From an uncultured Lachnospiraceae bacterium (lineage in GTDB: Bacteria; Bacillota; Clostridia; Lachnospirales; Lachnospiraceae), in the NCBI GenBank assembly GCA_910585715.1, contig CAJUEX010000009.1, positions 1 through 64,000 of the forward strand: DNA of 64,000 bases. Direction: 5' to 3'. This document shows, piece by piece, positions 1-8,179 of this stretch. Both the position numbers and the translations under genes were made by a program. Positions within the stretch are counted from its first letter, which is position 1. Every line of letters begins with the position of its first letter. Below the pieces are notes generated by a model that was not told the DNA's origin, ran no database searches, and was given only the letters and a program-made list of their open reading frames with translations.

Positions 1-52
1 GAGCAACCGGCTCATAACCGGTCGGTCCTGGGTTCGAGTCCCCGAAGGTCCA
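1..52 (+). tRNA. tRNA-Met (CAT), 5' truncated by window
   Basis: The 3' part of a tRNA enters the window. The anticodon arm has a CAT anticodon in the loop at about 11-17, the T arm GGTTCGAGTCC is at 31-41, and the 3' acceptor strand AAGGTCC plus discriminator A ends at 52. The 5' half lies outside, so initiator versus elongator (or CAT-anticodon Ile) cannot be fully decided; the T-arm and acceptor look like elongator Met. It is the first of four tRNAs in one cluster. Confidence 0.85.
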
Positions 53-107
53 TTAGGTTATAAAGCAGGAATTGTGAAACTCCCTGTTGTAAAATAGGGA
101 GAGTCAA

Positions 108-181
108 GGCCCAGTGGCTCAGTTGGTTAGAGCGCCGCCCTGTCACGGCGGAGGTCGAGGGTTCGAGTCCCTTCTGGGTCG
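108..181 (+). tRNA. tRNA-Asp (GTC)
   Basis: Complete cloverleaf. Acceptor GGCCCAG pairs with CTGGGTC, the anticodon stem is CCGCC/GGCGG around CTGTCAC with anticodon GTC, the T arm contains GGTTCGAGTCC, and the discriminator is G. No CCA is encoded. Confidence 0.95.
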
Positions 182-243
182 CTTGTTGGTAAAATTCCTT
201 ATGTAAAGCAAGGAAATGAGGTCAACAAAATTACATATCCCAT

Positions 244-316
244 GGGATCTTAGCTCAGCTGGGAGAGCATCTGCCTTACAAGCAGAGGGTCACAGGTTCG
301 AGCCCTGTAGGTCCCA
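244..316 (+). tRNA. tRNA-Val (TAC)
   Basis: Complete cloverleaf. Acceptor GGGATCT pairs with AGGTCCC, the anticodon stem is CTGCC/AAGCAG around anticodon TAC, the T arm has GGTTCGAGCCC, and the discriminator is A. Confidence 0.95.
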
Positions 317-337
317 TTAGAACGTTAATCGTTCTAT

Positions 338-421
338 GCCGGCGTGGCGGAACTGGCAGACGCGCAGGACTTAAAATCCTGTGGTGGCAACATCGTACCG
401 GTTCGATTCCGGTCGCCGGCA
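338..421 (+). tRNA. tRNA-Leu (TAA)
   Basis: Class II tRNA with a long variable arm. Acceptor GCCGGCG pairs with CGCCGGC, anticodon loop ACTTAAAAT gives anticodon TAA, the variable arm follows at about 381-398, and the discriminator is A. It is the last tRNA before the AT-rich VgrG island. I saw no copy of its 3' end at the far side of that island. Confidence 0.95.
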
Positions 422-434
422 GTATTATTTTTTA

Positions 435-471
435 AGCTCAACTCTTATGTAAAATGGAGTTGGGCTTTTTA
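435..471 (+). terminator. Intrinsic terminator of the tRNA operon
   Basis: AGCTCAACTC (435-444) pairs with GAGTTGGGCT (457-466, one G-T pair), followed by a T run. It closes the tRNA transcription unit. Confidence 0.85.
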
Positions 472-576
472 CTTTTTATATGTTTATAGCCTATAACTGT
501 GTGGTATGGTGCTAATTTACTTTACTCTTATTTATTAAATTATGTAAAGATATATAAAATAAAATATACAAATGTG

Positions 577-605
577 TTGACTTTTTGAAAATACATTCAT
601 AATTA
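577..605 (+). promoter_or_regulatory. Predicted promoter of the VgrG operon
   Basis: TTGACT (577-582), 17-bp spacer, TAATTA (600-605), in a very AT-rich leader (472-663). A second -10-like TATAAT is at 636-641 without a good -35. Consensus match only. Confidence 0.5.
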
Positions 606-663
606 AGTATGACAGTTAATATTTACAAAAACTGTTATAATAACTTTATTGGCAGGGAAAAAA

Positions 664-1248
664 ATGGAATATGGTGACGAAAAGATTATTAAACTTCTTA
701 ACGGGTATAAATCAAGGGTATACGGTAATATTTATGATGGTTATTACATAAAAGAAGACTTATATCGTTTTGCATTAAAAGAAATATTTGCAGATAAGCT
801 ATACATGTATTTACCAATACGGTTTATAAGATGTGAAGAAATTTCATATTTAAATGTTGAAAACATGGATTTTTTCTGTATGAATGAAAGTGGAAAAATT
901 CAATTAGCCTTAAAAAATACTAATATAGACATAACAGAAAGTGGTTTATTAGAATCTACTTTACATAATATTTTAGAAGAAGCAAAAAAGGTAAATAATT
1001 CTGTTGAGTTTATGGAAAATGGAAAAATAGAAATAAAAGATGAGGATTTTGTGTATTGGAAAGATTATAAAGTCTCATATGGAAAAAAGATGTTATATGT
1101 GCTGCTGTTTGTTTTAGAGTTAGAAAAAACTATGATATATGGGAAGTTTACCTGTGGATATGAAGAGGCGGTATTATGGAAGCCCATATTTATTTCAATG
1201 CTCAGTACAATAGAAGTGAGGGAAAAATATAGTAATGAAAATTATTGA
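664..1248 (+). CDS. DcrB/DUF1795-like protein of the VgrG operon
   Basis: First gene of the island, 194 residues from ATG 664; a TTG 15 bases upstream is also open, but the AGGGA just before 664 favours the ATG. No signal peptide. The C-terminus (YGKFTCGYEEAVLWKPIF) resembles the last strand and helix of DcrB/DUF1795 (PsbP/Mog1-like) proteins. In Gram-negative type VI loci DUF1795 proteins (EagR) act as chaperones for membrane-segment-containing effectors; a similar role here is inference. It overlaps the next gene, which has the same kind of C-terminus, so the two may be diverged paralogues. Otherwise the protein is unrecognised. Confidence 0.6.
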   Translation: MEYGDEKIIKLLNGYKSRVYGNIYDGYYIKEDLYRFALKEIFADKLYMYLPIRFIRCEEISYLNVENMDFFCMNESGKIQLALKNTNIDITESGLLESTLHNILEEAKKVNNSVEFMENGKIEIKDEDFVYWKDYKVSYGKKMLYVLLFVLELEKTMIYGKFTCGYEEAVLWKPIFISMLSTIEVREKYSNENY

Positions 1249-1711
1249 ACTGTTTGAAAAGCAATATGTAGCATATATTCCAATGGAATTTAAGGAATTA
1301 CCTAAAGAATTGTTATTAATGAAATATCCAATGGAGCAGCGCCCGCAAATAGTTATGGCGGATGATACATATACAACTGATATAAAGTTTAGCTTACTGG
1401 ATGTTAATACTATGGAGAAAATAGCAGAACCTCTGGCTGCTTCCGTAAAAAGAATGATACTGGATGCTAATACGTCTTATAAATATATAGAAGAAGGTAC
1501 CATAAAAGATGAAAAGGGAAATATAGCAAGTTTCTTTTCTTTTTGTAATGATGTTTCAGATGGAATAGCACTGAATGTTATAGGATATAAGCAGTTTGGA
1601 AAAAGAGTAATCAATATTTCTTTGTCATGCCCTTTTGAAAGTAAGGAGATAGGTATGGAAATATATGTTGAAACTGTAAAAAGAACTCAAAGAAAATTAA
1701 CATTAGCATAA
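1235..1711 (+). CDS. DcrB/DUF1795-like protein, possible VgrG/effector chaperone
   Basis: 158-residue cytosolic protein. The N-terminal part (FKELPKELLLMKYP then EQRPQIV and a strand-rich middle) has the look of DcrB-related/DUF1795 proteins found beside VgrG genes, with the typical 'KYP..QRPQ' region at about residues 29-38. It starts 14 bases before the previous stop, so translation is probably coupled, and it ends 14 bases before the first VgrG. The likely job is binding a hydrophobic part of a spike-linked effector, as EagR chaperones do in type VI systems; this is inferred from family resemblance and position. The family call is moderate; no catalytic motif is visible. Confidence 0.65.
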   Translation: MKIIELFEKQYVAYIPMEFKELPKELLLMKYPMEQRPQIVMADDTYTTDIKFSLLDVNTMEKIAEPLAASVKRMILDANTSYKYIEEGTIKDEKGNIASFFSFCNDVSDGIALNVIGYKQFGKRVINISLSCPFESKEIGMEIYVETVKRTQRKLTLA

Positions 1712-1725
1712 AATAGGAGAATAAC

Positions 1726-3096
1726 ATGGGAAATAGTGTAAAAGTTGATGAACTGGAAAGTCTTGTGGTAGTGGAATGCAAAATTGAAAAAGAAATTAAT
1801 ACGCATGGAAAGGCAGTAATTAAGGGCTATTTGCAAAATGACTTTAATAATCAAGTAAAGAGAGTACTTGATTCAGGAGAATATTTTACGATTAGAGCTT
1901 TGGATGCCGAGGAACAGAACAGGGTAGTTTTTTCTGGAATATTATCTGTATATGATATAAAGCACATGAAGGATTTTGAAGAAATATACATAGAATTTGA
2001 GGCAGCAACAAAAAGAATGGATAAATTAAAGTGCAAACGTGTATTTTCAAATGATGATGAATGTTATGAAAATGTAATTAATTATATTAATATATATTCT
2101 AATACATCTGAAGCTATTGGAAAAATGGGAAAAATATCAGTACAGTATTTTGAGACAGATTGGGAATATTTAAAACGTTTAGCGGCTGAAAAGAACAGTT
2201 GCATTGTTCCCGAATATGAATATCCAGGAGGATTTTGTATTGGATTACCGGACGGTCCAACAGTCTCCGTTGACAATGTTGAACATGAAAATATAGTTGA
2301 TTTTTTTCAATACATGAAAAAGAAGAAAAATGATGTTGATACTTCTCTGGTAAATGAAAATGTATATGTTTTTACAAGTAGAAGAATTTTAAGTATAGGA
2401 ACAAGGGTGAAAGCGGTAAATGGAGAATTGATTATTTATAAAAGCTTTTCAAAAATGAATGGTGCAAATTTAGTAACAACTTATTATGCAAAGTCAAAAG
2501 AGGGATTAAGGACAATACCATATAAAAACCTTAATATAATCGGGGCATCAATTACAGGAAGGGTAAAGGAGGTACAGGGGGATAAGCTTAAAGTAACCAT
2601 GCTTCTTGATGGTTTGCAGGACAATCCAAAAGCTATGGAGTTTGCAACGGTTTACTCATCAACAGGAGAAGCGGGATGGTATTGCATGCCGGAATTAGGA
2701 GATATAGTAAGAGTATATTTTCCAAATGAAAATGAAGATGAAGCATTTGTTTTTAATGCCATGCAGGTAGACAAGGCTGGAAAAAAACCACAGATAAAAT
2801 TCTTCAGGAATCCTCAGGGAAAAGAAATTGAATTTGGAGAAAGTTATATAAAAATTACCAATAATGCCGGATTAACAATTACTTTGGATGATGTTGAAGG
2901 TATTAAAATAGAAACTAAAAATAATACGGATATTAATGTTATGGCAAATAAAGATTTAATTATGAAAAGCGAGACTGGCATGCTGAAAATTACTGCTGAG
3001 GAATCAGTTTCGTTAAATAAAGGTGACTCATCCGTTGTTTTGGATGATGATGTGAGGTTATCAGGAAAACAGGTACATGTAAAAGAAATTGGTTAG
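1726..3096 (+). CDS. VgrG/gpD-like spike protein 1 (phage late control D family)
   Basis: 456 residues with the order expected of contractile-injection spike proteins: a gp27-like hub (about 1-260, with the family-like segment QYFETDWEYLKRLA near 140), an OB-fold-like gp5 part (about 268-350, ITGRVKEVQGDKLKVTM to AWYCMPELGDIVRVYFP style strands), and a C-terminal run of short beta-strand repeats (about 385-456) suited to a triple-stranded needle. It has no C-terminal toxin domain. A good ribosome site (ATAGGAGAATAAC) precedes ATG 1726. It sits between putative chaperones and a PAAR-like gene. In sheathed systems VgrG trimers cap the inner tube; no tube or sheath genes are seen here. Confidence 0.85.
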   Translation: MGNSVKVDELESLVVVECKIEKEINTHGKAVIKGYLQNDFNNQVKRVLDSGEYFTIRALDAEEQNRVVFSGILSVYDIKHMKDFEEIYIEFEAATKRMDKLKCKRVFSNDDECYENVINYINIYSNTSEAIGKMGKISVQYFETDWEYLKRLAAEKNSCIVPEYEYPGGFCIGLPDGPTVSVDNVEHENIVDFFQYMKKKKNDVDTSLVNENVYVFTSRRILSIGTRVKAVNGELIIYKSFSKMNGANLVTTYYAKSKEGLRTIPYKNLNIIGASITGRVKEVQGDKLKVTMLLDGLQDNPKAMEFATVYSSTGEAGWYCMPELGDIVRVYFPNENEDEAFVFNAMQVDKAGKKPQIKFFRNPQGKEIEFGESYIKITNNAGLTITLDDVEGIKIETKNNTDINVMANKDLIMKSETGMLKITAEESVSLNKGDSSVVLDDDVRLSGKQVHVKEIG

Positions 3097-3106
3097 AGTG
3101 ATAATT

Positions 3107-3685
3107 ATGAAGCGTGAAGAAATCATTAATAAGGCAATATGGGATTATTCAATTGAAAACATTCATTATGGATTTGAGCAAATAGCATATGACTTTCAGG
3201 ATAATTCTTTTGAATTGTTAAAAAGAACTTTATGGGAATTTGATCAGATATTTCAAAAAGTGATAGAAAGAAAAAAAGAAAAAGTATGTTTTATATCCAT
3301 ATATTTTTTATATAGTTCTTTGCAGTTGGATGATTATAAATTACAGGTTGATTTTTATGATAAACAATATTTATTTGATAAGTGCCCGGTTGTATGCGAG
3401 GTTGATTTTTCTTTTGTGTTGAAATATTACAGACAGGAACTGGAACATTATGCTGAGTATATGAAAAAGCATGTAATTCAAGTTAAATATTATGAAATTT
3501 TGAAGTTTAGAAAAATGTTGCAATGTAAGTATAAAAAGGTAGCAAAAGCGGTGATTGAACAGTATTTACCATATATTATGAATTTGAAATCATTTCATGA
3601 AATGGATAAAGATGAAGATTTCCATATTGTATATGGAGAATATTTTTCAGACGGCGTGTTTTTATATCCGTTAGAGCAGAAATAG
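3107..3685 (+). CDS. Conserved-looking VgrG-operon protein of unknown function
   Basis: 192 residues from ATG 3107 (a TTG at 3089 overlaps the VgrG stop but lacks a ribosome site). It is soluble, rich in Tyr, Lys and Phe, and predicted mostly helical, with no signal peptide or membrane segment. I do not recognise a family. Its place directly behind the first VgrG suggests an adaptor or spike-loading role, or an immunity protein; neither is supported by motif. The strong AT bias matches the rest of the island. Confidence 0.65.
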   Translation: MKREEIINKAIWDYSIENIHYGFEQIAYDFQDNSFELLKRTLWEFDQIFQKVIERKKEKVCFISIYFLYSSLQLDDYKLQVDFYDKQYLFDKCPVVCEVDFSFVLKYYRQELEHYAEYMKKHVIQVKYYEILKFRKMLQCKYKKVAKAVIEQYLPYIMNLKSFHEMDKDEDFHIVYGEYFSDGVFLYPLEQK

Positions 3686-3742
3686 GCTTTACAGCTGCAA
3701 ACATGAGAAAAATCTTGTATTAGAGGATGAGTTGGAGGAGAA

Positions 3743-4282
3743 ATGAAATATTTCTTATTACATGAAGACAAGAGAATTGTAGATAGTCCCCAATTGATAA
3801 ATTGGCATAAGAATATGCCGATACAGAAATTGCGATGGGGAACTTATCATGAGATACCCCCAAAGACGGTTTTTTTTATAAAAGAAAATAAAAATGTTTA
3901 TTTTCCCGATATTATGTTATTTCCTTTTTTAATGATAAGCAGGAAGATAAAGGATGTACTGGATCTGTATGAACCCAATATGGGATATCGGCAGATGATT
4001 TTAATAGAAAATAAAAATGAAAGATGTATGCAATATTTTACCCCACATCTAATGAGAATTGATTGTTTAAGTAAAAAAACGGAATATAATTTTGATCATA
4101 GTGAAGTAAAAAAAGCAGTGCTTGAACAAAATAGACTTATGGATAAGTGTATATTTGAGCTGGGAGAAGTATCAAACAGACAGGTTATTGTAAGACAGGA
4201 TTTTTTAGAAAGTGTTTTGAGGAGAGAGACAATTATAAATTTTGAAAGAGCAGAAATAGAAGGGGAAAGTGAAAATGGCTAA
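3743..4282 (+). CDS. Imm11/DUF1629-like protein
   Basis: 179 residues with a strong GGAGGAG ribosome site. Short strand-helix pattern with LFPFLMISRKIKDVLD and a following strand (YFTPHLMRIDCL) resembles the Imm11/DUF1629 group often placed next to spike or polymorphic-toxin genes. It has no signal or membrane segment. The next gene begins 8 bases before its stop, so the two are coupled. It could be an immunity protein or an adaptor for the PAAR-like tip encoded next. The family call is tentative. Confidence 0.55.
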   Translation: MKYFLLHEDKRIVDSPQLINWHKNMPIQKLRWGTYHEIPPKTVFFIKENKNVYFPDIMLFPFLMISRKIKDVLDLYEPNMGYRQMILIENKNERCMQYFTPHLMRIDCLSKKTEYNFDHSEVKKAVLEQNRLMDKCIFELGEVSNRQVIVRQDFLESVLRRETIINFERAEIEGESENG

Positions 4283-4838
4283 TAAACCTACAAGTGGAGA
4301 GAACATTGAAAATTTATCGGAAGAAGAAATAGAGCAGCTTGCAGAAATAGAGAGGCAATATGAGCTGGAAAGAGGCTCGCAAGGTCCGGAAAGTATTTTG
4401 GTCAGAGGGGCCTTATTGCAATGTAGCTGTGGTACACATTGCAGAAGATTGAATCTACCCGAAAGTAATGGTGTATATGTAAACGGGGATACTAGATATC
4501 CAAAAGTTCATGAGAAAAATTGTAAAGTAGGAGATTCCTATAATATTTCTTATTATGGAGTATGTAAATCTAATACCCCTCCTAATGAGGCAGAGGATAT
4601 ATGTCTGGAACCTTATGTGTGGCCTGATGGAACAAAGAGTTCTCCGGAAAAAGTAGAAGGAAAAAGATGTATGCCGCAAATATTAGGCAAATGGCTTGAT
4701 ACAATTTCCGATGAAAAGATAGTGGATTTAGATGATAATAAGGAATATCAGGGACTAACTACCAGTTCTTTTTTAGTGTGTAAATGTGGCGGCATAATTG
4801 TAGTGCGTGAGTCGGGACAAAATTATAATGGCGAATGA
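4275..4838 (+). CDS. DUF4280-like (PAAR-like) spike-tip protein
   Basis: 187 residues from ATG 4275 (AGGGG ribosome site). After an acidic N-terminal tail, the core starts with VRGALLQCSCGTHCRRLNLP (about residues 43-62) and ends with VCKCGGIIVVRESGQ (about 168-182), the hallmark start and end of DUF4280 'PAAR-like' proteins. Cys pairs CSC/CK.C plus other Cys and His residues could bind a metal, as in PAAR tips. PAAR-like proteins sharpen the VgrG spike; here it sits between an Imm11-like gene and the second VgrG. This is one of the firmer calls of the island. Confidence 0.8.
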   Translation: MANKPTSGENIENLSEEEIEQLAEIERQYELERGSQGPESILVRGALLQCSCGTHCRRLNLPESNGVYVNGDTRYPKVHEKNCKVGDSYNISYYGVCKSNTPPNEAEDICLEPYVWPDGTKSSPEKVEGKRCMPQILGKWLDTISDEKIVDLDDNKEYQGLTTSSFLVCKCGGIIVVRESGQNYNGE

Positions 4839-4853
4839 GAAGGGGAATAAGAA

Positions 4854-6548
4854 GTGGACATTGGAAATATATTAATTGATGGGCTTAGTGAACAATACAG
4901 TGTCTTGGATTTAGAAATTACCGGCAGGGTAAATGAACATGCTATTTGTGAAGTTAAACTGCGTGCCAATGAAAAAACAGCAAATGTATTATCAAGTTTT
5001 CAAAATATTATTATCAAAGAAATTGAATCAAATGAAATTTTATTTTGGGGAAAACCGGAATCGGTGAAAACAAACCATAACTTGGAAGTTGTCATGAGAT
5101 TAATATCTAATAGCGTTCTATTTGATTTGAAAAAAAAGAAAGCAATTTTTCAGGATGTTTCTTTAACTTATGCTCAAATTGCAGAGTATGTTTCCAAAAG
5201 GGAAGAGGAAAATATCCAATTAGGCGAAGAATTAGAATTTCCAACAAAGCATGTGCTTTATCAGTATGAAGAAACTTCGTGGGAATTTTTGAAAAGAATT
5301 GCTTCAATGGCAGGAACGTATGTTATTCCCACATATAAAAATCCCCAATACAGTATGCTTATTGGAACAATAGGAGCAGAAAAGGATGTACCTGATGGAT
5401 TATTGGAGATACACGAACAAAAAGAGTATCAAAAAGACATTGTTTACCTGAAAACATATAAAAATTTGTCAATAGAACAAAAAATACTTTATGATTGCAG
5501 AAGTTTTATTGTTCAATCAGAGAAAGCAGTTGTAGACAAAGGTATTTTACTTTTTGAATATGCTCTGGTAAGTTCGGAGTGTTTTAGGGCTGAATACATA
5601 AATAATCTGGATATGTGCGGACTAGTGTTATCCGGAAAAGCAGGTGATATTAGAGAGAATGGAATAATGGTTCATTTTGATATTGATCAGGAACAAAATT
5701 CTATTGCTGCGCATGAATATCCGTGGAAGACAATTACAAGTAATCTTTTATATTGCATGCCGGAAGAAGGAACCAGGGTATTGGTAAATATGAATGACGA
5801 TGAAGGAACAGAGGCAAGGGCAATATCGTGTTTGAAATCAAATGAGCCATGTTATCCCGTGGAAATGAAGACTTTTGTAACACCATTTGATAAAAAAATG
5901 CAATTAGATTCAAATAATCTTCTTTTTTCCGCAATTGGAAAGTCTGGTGAAAAAAATATGACTTTATTGAAGAATAAAGATAAGGTTTTGTTTGATTCGT
6001 CAGGAAATATAATAATAAATAATTATCTGGGAAATATACAACTAAAATCGGAAGTAACAATTGCAGATTCTTTTAAGGATGTAAATGTAAAGTGCACCAG
6101 GGATTGTGTTCCGGCTGAGCTGGTTGTAAGCGCAACAATAGAAATTAATGGGAATACAGTTACAGTAGCAGGTAAAGAAAGAATCGGGTATCTGCCATTT
6201 GAAGATGCGCCTACTGAAATTGTAATCGATGCAAAAAAGTGGGGAAAGCTTGCATTGAAAGTTCTTTTTACAGTAGCTGTAGTCGCATTGGCTTGTGTTG
6301 TTGCGGTAGCTCTTGCTCCTGTTGCAGCTGCTTTGGCCGGAGCGGCTACCTGTACAGCAGTTGCTACTGCTTCAACAGCTTCTGTTGTGGGCGGTGTTAT
6401 AGCTACTTGCGCTATAGGCGGTACGGCATATGCAGCAGCCACCTGTTATTCACAGTATAAAAAAGATAAGGCAAATGGGATTAAGCGTTCGCCCTTAGAC
6501 TATCTTTACATGGGAATTTATAGGATATGGATTGGATGCCGGATTTAG
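4854..6548 (+). CDS. VgrG-like spike protein 2 with C-terminal hydrophobic segment, frame-broken
   Basis: 564 residues from GTG 4854 (AAGGGGAATAAGAA upstream). Residues 1 to about 230 are hub-like (YEETSWEFLKRIASMAGTYV matches the equivalent segment in spike protein 1), about 260-330 form an OB-like part with YCMPEEGTRVLVNM, and a strand-rich stretch follows. Residues about 465-535 are a long Ala/Val-rich hydrophobic region with two likely membrane helices, the kind of pre-toxin segment seen in polymorphic toxins. The frame then runs out after SPLDYLYMG, while an open +1 frame continues with 110 residues (next entry). Either a frameshift has split a VgrG-effector fusion or two polypeptides are made from overlapping frames. 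Confidence 0.75.
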   Translation: MDIGNILIDGLSEQYSVLDLEITGRVNEHAICEVKLRANEKTANVLSSFQNIIIKEIESNEILFWGKPESVKTNHNLEVVMRLISNSVLFDLKKKKAIFQDVSLTYAQIAEYVSKREEENIQLGEELEFPTKHVLYQYEETSWEFLKRIASMAGTYVIPTYKNPQYSMLIGTIGAEKDVPDGLLEIHEQKEYQKDIVYLKTYKNLSIEQKILYDCRSFIVQSEKAVVDKGILLFEYALVSSECFRAEYINNLDMCGLVLSGKAGDIRENGIMVHFDIDQEQNSIAAHEYPWKTITSNLLYCMPEEGTRVLVNMNDDEGTEARAISCLKSNEPCYPVEMKTFVTPFDKKMQLDSNNLLFSAIGKSGEKNMTLLKNKDKVLFDSSGNIIINNYLGNIQLKSEVTIADSFKDVNVKCTRDCVPAELVVSATIEINGNTVTVAGKERIGYLPFEDAPTEIVIDAKKWGKLALKVLFTVAVVALACVVAVALAPVAAALAGAATCTAVATASTASVVGGVIATCAIGGTAYAAATCYSQYKKDKANGIKRSPLDYLYMGIYRIWIGCRI

Positions 6549-6864
6549 TAAAATTGGTAATATGTATAAAGCACGTTTTAAACCATATTTGAATATCACA
6601 GGACGTACTGAGGCTAGACAGTATTTAAAGAAGATTGGGGGAGATGAGGCAATGAAATATTGGCGAGATATTTTGTACTTTGTATACAAGCGAAACAAAG
6701 TGTTTGCCAAAAGTTTAGGCAAACTTGAAAAGGTCTTTTCAACAATTCCGTCGGCGTTGGAGAATTATGGATTTACATTTATAGATAAAAATACGACGGA
6801 ATATAAGGAAGTCGAGCAAAGACAATATTTTAAATTTGACGGGGATGAATTAGTATGGCAATAG
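6532..6864 (+). CDS. C-terminal effector-like domain in +1 frame behind VgrG 2
   Basis: 110 residues if started at TTG 6532, which has AGGA six bases upstream and overlaps the VgrG 2 stop. The same frame is open back to 6499, so it can also be read as the displaced C-terminus of VgrG 2 (..EFIGYGLDAGFSKIGNMYK). It is basic, helical-looking and soluble, with no recognised catalytic motif; it ends FKFDGDELVWQ. Its stop overlaps the start of the membrane protein that follows, which fits a toxin-immunity order. Function unknown; a toxin role is inference from position. Confidence 0.55.
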   Translation: MDAGFSKIGNMYKARFKPYLNITGRTEARQYLKKIGGDEAMKYWRDILYFVYKRNKVFAKSLGKLEKVFSTIPSALENYGFTFIDKNTTEYKEVEQRQYFKFDGDELVWQ

Positions 6865-8036
6865 AAGATAATTTTAAACGCCAGAGAAGCATATATTTGT
6901 TTTATACATTGTTTCCAATTTTGCTGTTTTCTGAAATATTCATATATATTTATACAGATCCCTTTCAAGAAGGAAGGGAAATTGTACCTTTTTTATCTGG
7001 AGCATTACTGCTTATTGAAAGTATCATTGTTCTTTTACAACTTGTGGCAAAGAGACGTTTTTTTAAGCAAATAAAGGGGATGAAGGAAGAGGAAAAATCA
7101 GCTTTTTTAGTGAGACCACTGTCGGTTGGACCTGTCTTAGTAAATGAGTCTTTTGTGATAGAATACAGAATGTTTAGAAAAAGAATTATTCCCATTAGGG
7201 AAATTTTTCAGGCAAAATATAAAGAAGAGGAATGTAACGGGAGAGCCGGAGCAGTTCGTGTCTCCTTTTTAATGAGGCGTATAACGTTGCTAAGAAAAGG
7301 AAAAAGACAGATAAGCATGAAAGCACCAGCACCGTTCATAGGAAAAGAACCTGTGGTAATTGTAAATTCCATTAATCATATCATACAGGGGGAAAAAATC
7401 AGAGAAGGAACAAAGGATATTTATGCTAAATATGATGGCGATTATCCATTTTATGGAATATTTGTTTTGGGGCTGGCGGGTATTATATTTTTTTTAAATC
7501 GTATCTATATGCCATTTATGGATTTATTTATTAATAAAAAGGATGATATAGAATATTTTTTATTTCATGTTGGCTATGACAGGTATTTTCAGATAGGCAT
7601 GTATGTAATTGTTGGTTTGTATGCAGCAGTAAGCTTTTTTTGGAAATACAATTATATGGGGATTGATTTTGATTCCATACTATCAAATTTTGTACCATTT
7701 GGAATATTGCTGAGTTTGTTTGTGGTGATGTTGTCTTTGGCAGACTATGGGGAAATAAGCTTACAGGCAAGAAAAGATTTTGTAAATTATAAGAAGGAAG
7801 ACTTTGAATACATTGAAACGGTGCTTTCAGGTGGGGATAATAATTTTTTAAGAGAAAATAATTTGGAAAATCTGGCTAAAAGACGTCAATTGGAAATATG
7901 GAGATATCTGAACATAGAACAGGATAAAGATTTATTTTGCTTTGGAAATACTGATATTATTGTAAAGGAAAGAAAATATCAAATTAAATACTTGAAAAAC
8001 ACAGGTCTGATTACGGAGATACAGGAAATGGATTGA
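6855..8036 (+). CDS. Multi-pass membrane protein, candidate immunity protein
   Basis: 393 residues starting inside the stop of the previous ORF. Likely membrane helices at about 12-33, 45-64, 200-222, 243-265 and 273-297; a strand-rich cytosolic part (about 66-190) and a soluble C-terminal tail separate them. No family recognised. Last gene of the AT-rich operon and directly behind the effector-like domain, the usual place for an immunity gene; a membrane immunity protein would suit an effector carrying a hydrophobic segment. That role is inferred only from position. Confidence 0.65.
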   Translation: MAIEDNFKRQRSIYLFYTLFPILLFSEIFIYIYTDPFQEGREIVPFLSGALLLIESIIVLLQLVAKRRFFKQIKGMKEEEKSAFLVRPLSVGPVLVNESFVIEYRMFRKRIIPIREIFQAKYKEEECNGRAGAVRVSFLMRRITLLRKGKRQISMKAPAPFIGKEPVVIVNSINHIIQGEKIREGTKDIYAKYDGDYPFYGIFVLGLAGIIFFLNRIYMPFMDLFINKKDDIEYFLFHVGYDRYFQIGMYVIVGLYAAVSFFWKYNYMGIDFDSILSNFVPFGILLSLFVVMLSLADYGEISLQARKDFVNYKKEDFEYIETVLSGGDNNFLRENNLENLAKRRQLEIWRYLNIEQDKDLFCFGNTDIIVKERKYQIKYLKNTGLITEIQEMD

Positions 8037-8115
8037 AAGTAAGACACCAATCTATTTTTTAGTTCACCGCCGTGGGAAGGCTCATTCGCTTAACAAACTG
8101 CATGAGTAACGGTGT

Positions 8116-8158
8116 GAGCGGGAGGGAATCCTCAATGTAAAGAAATTTTCTCCCGCTC
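8116..8158. terminator. Hairpin between convergent genes
   Basis: Perfect 9-bp arms GAGCGGGAG (8116-8124) and CTCCCGCTC (8150-8158). No T run on either side, so termination is likely but weakly supported. It marks the right edge of the AT-rich island. Confidence 0.4.
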
Positions 8159-8179
8159 GATTGCATATATTAATAGCAT

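Noticed and set aside
6023-6460. Ala/Thr-rich and Cys-rich ORFs over the hydrophobic segment of VgrG 2
   Set aside because: Shadows of the Ala/Val codon run in the true frame.
8037-8179. attR-like copy of the tRNA-Leu 3' end at the right edge of the VgrG island
   Set aside because: No match of useful length to the tRNA end was found, so a tRNA-site integration is not supported.
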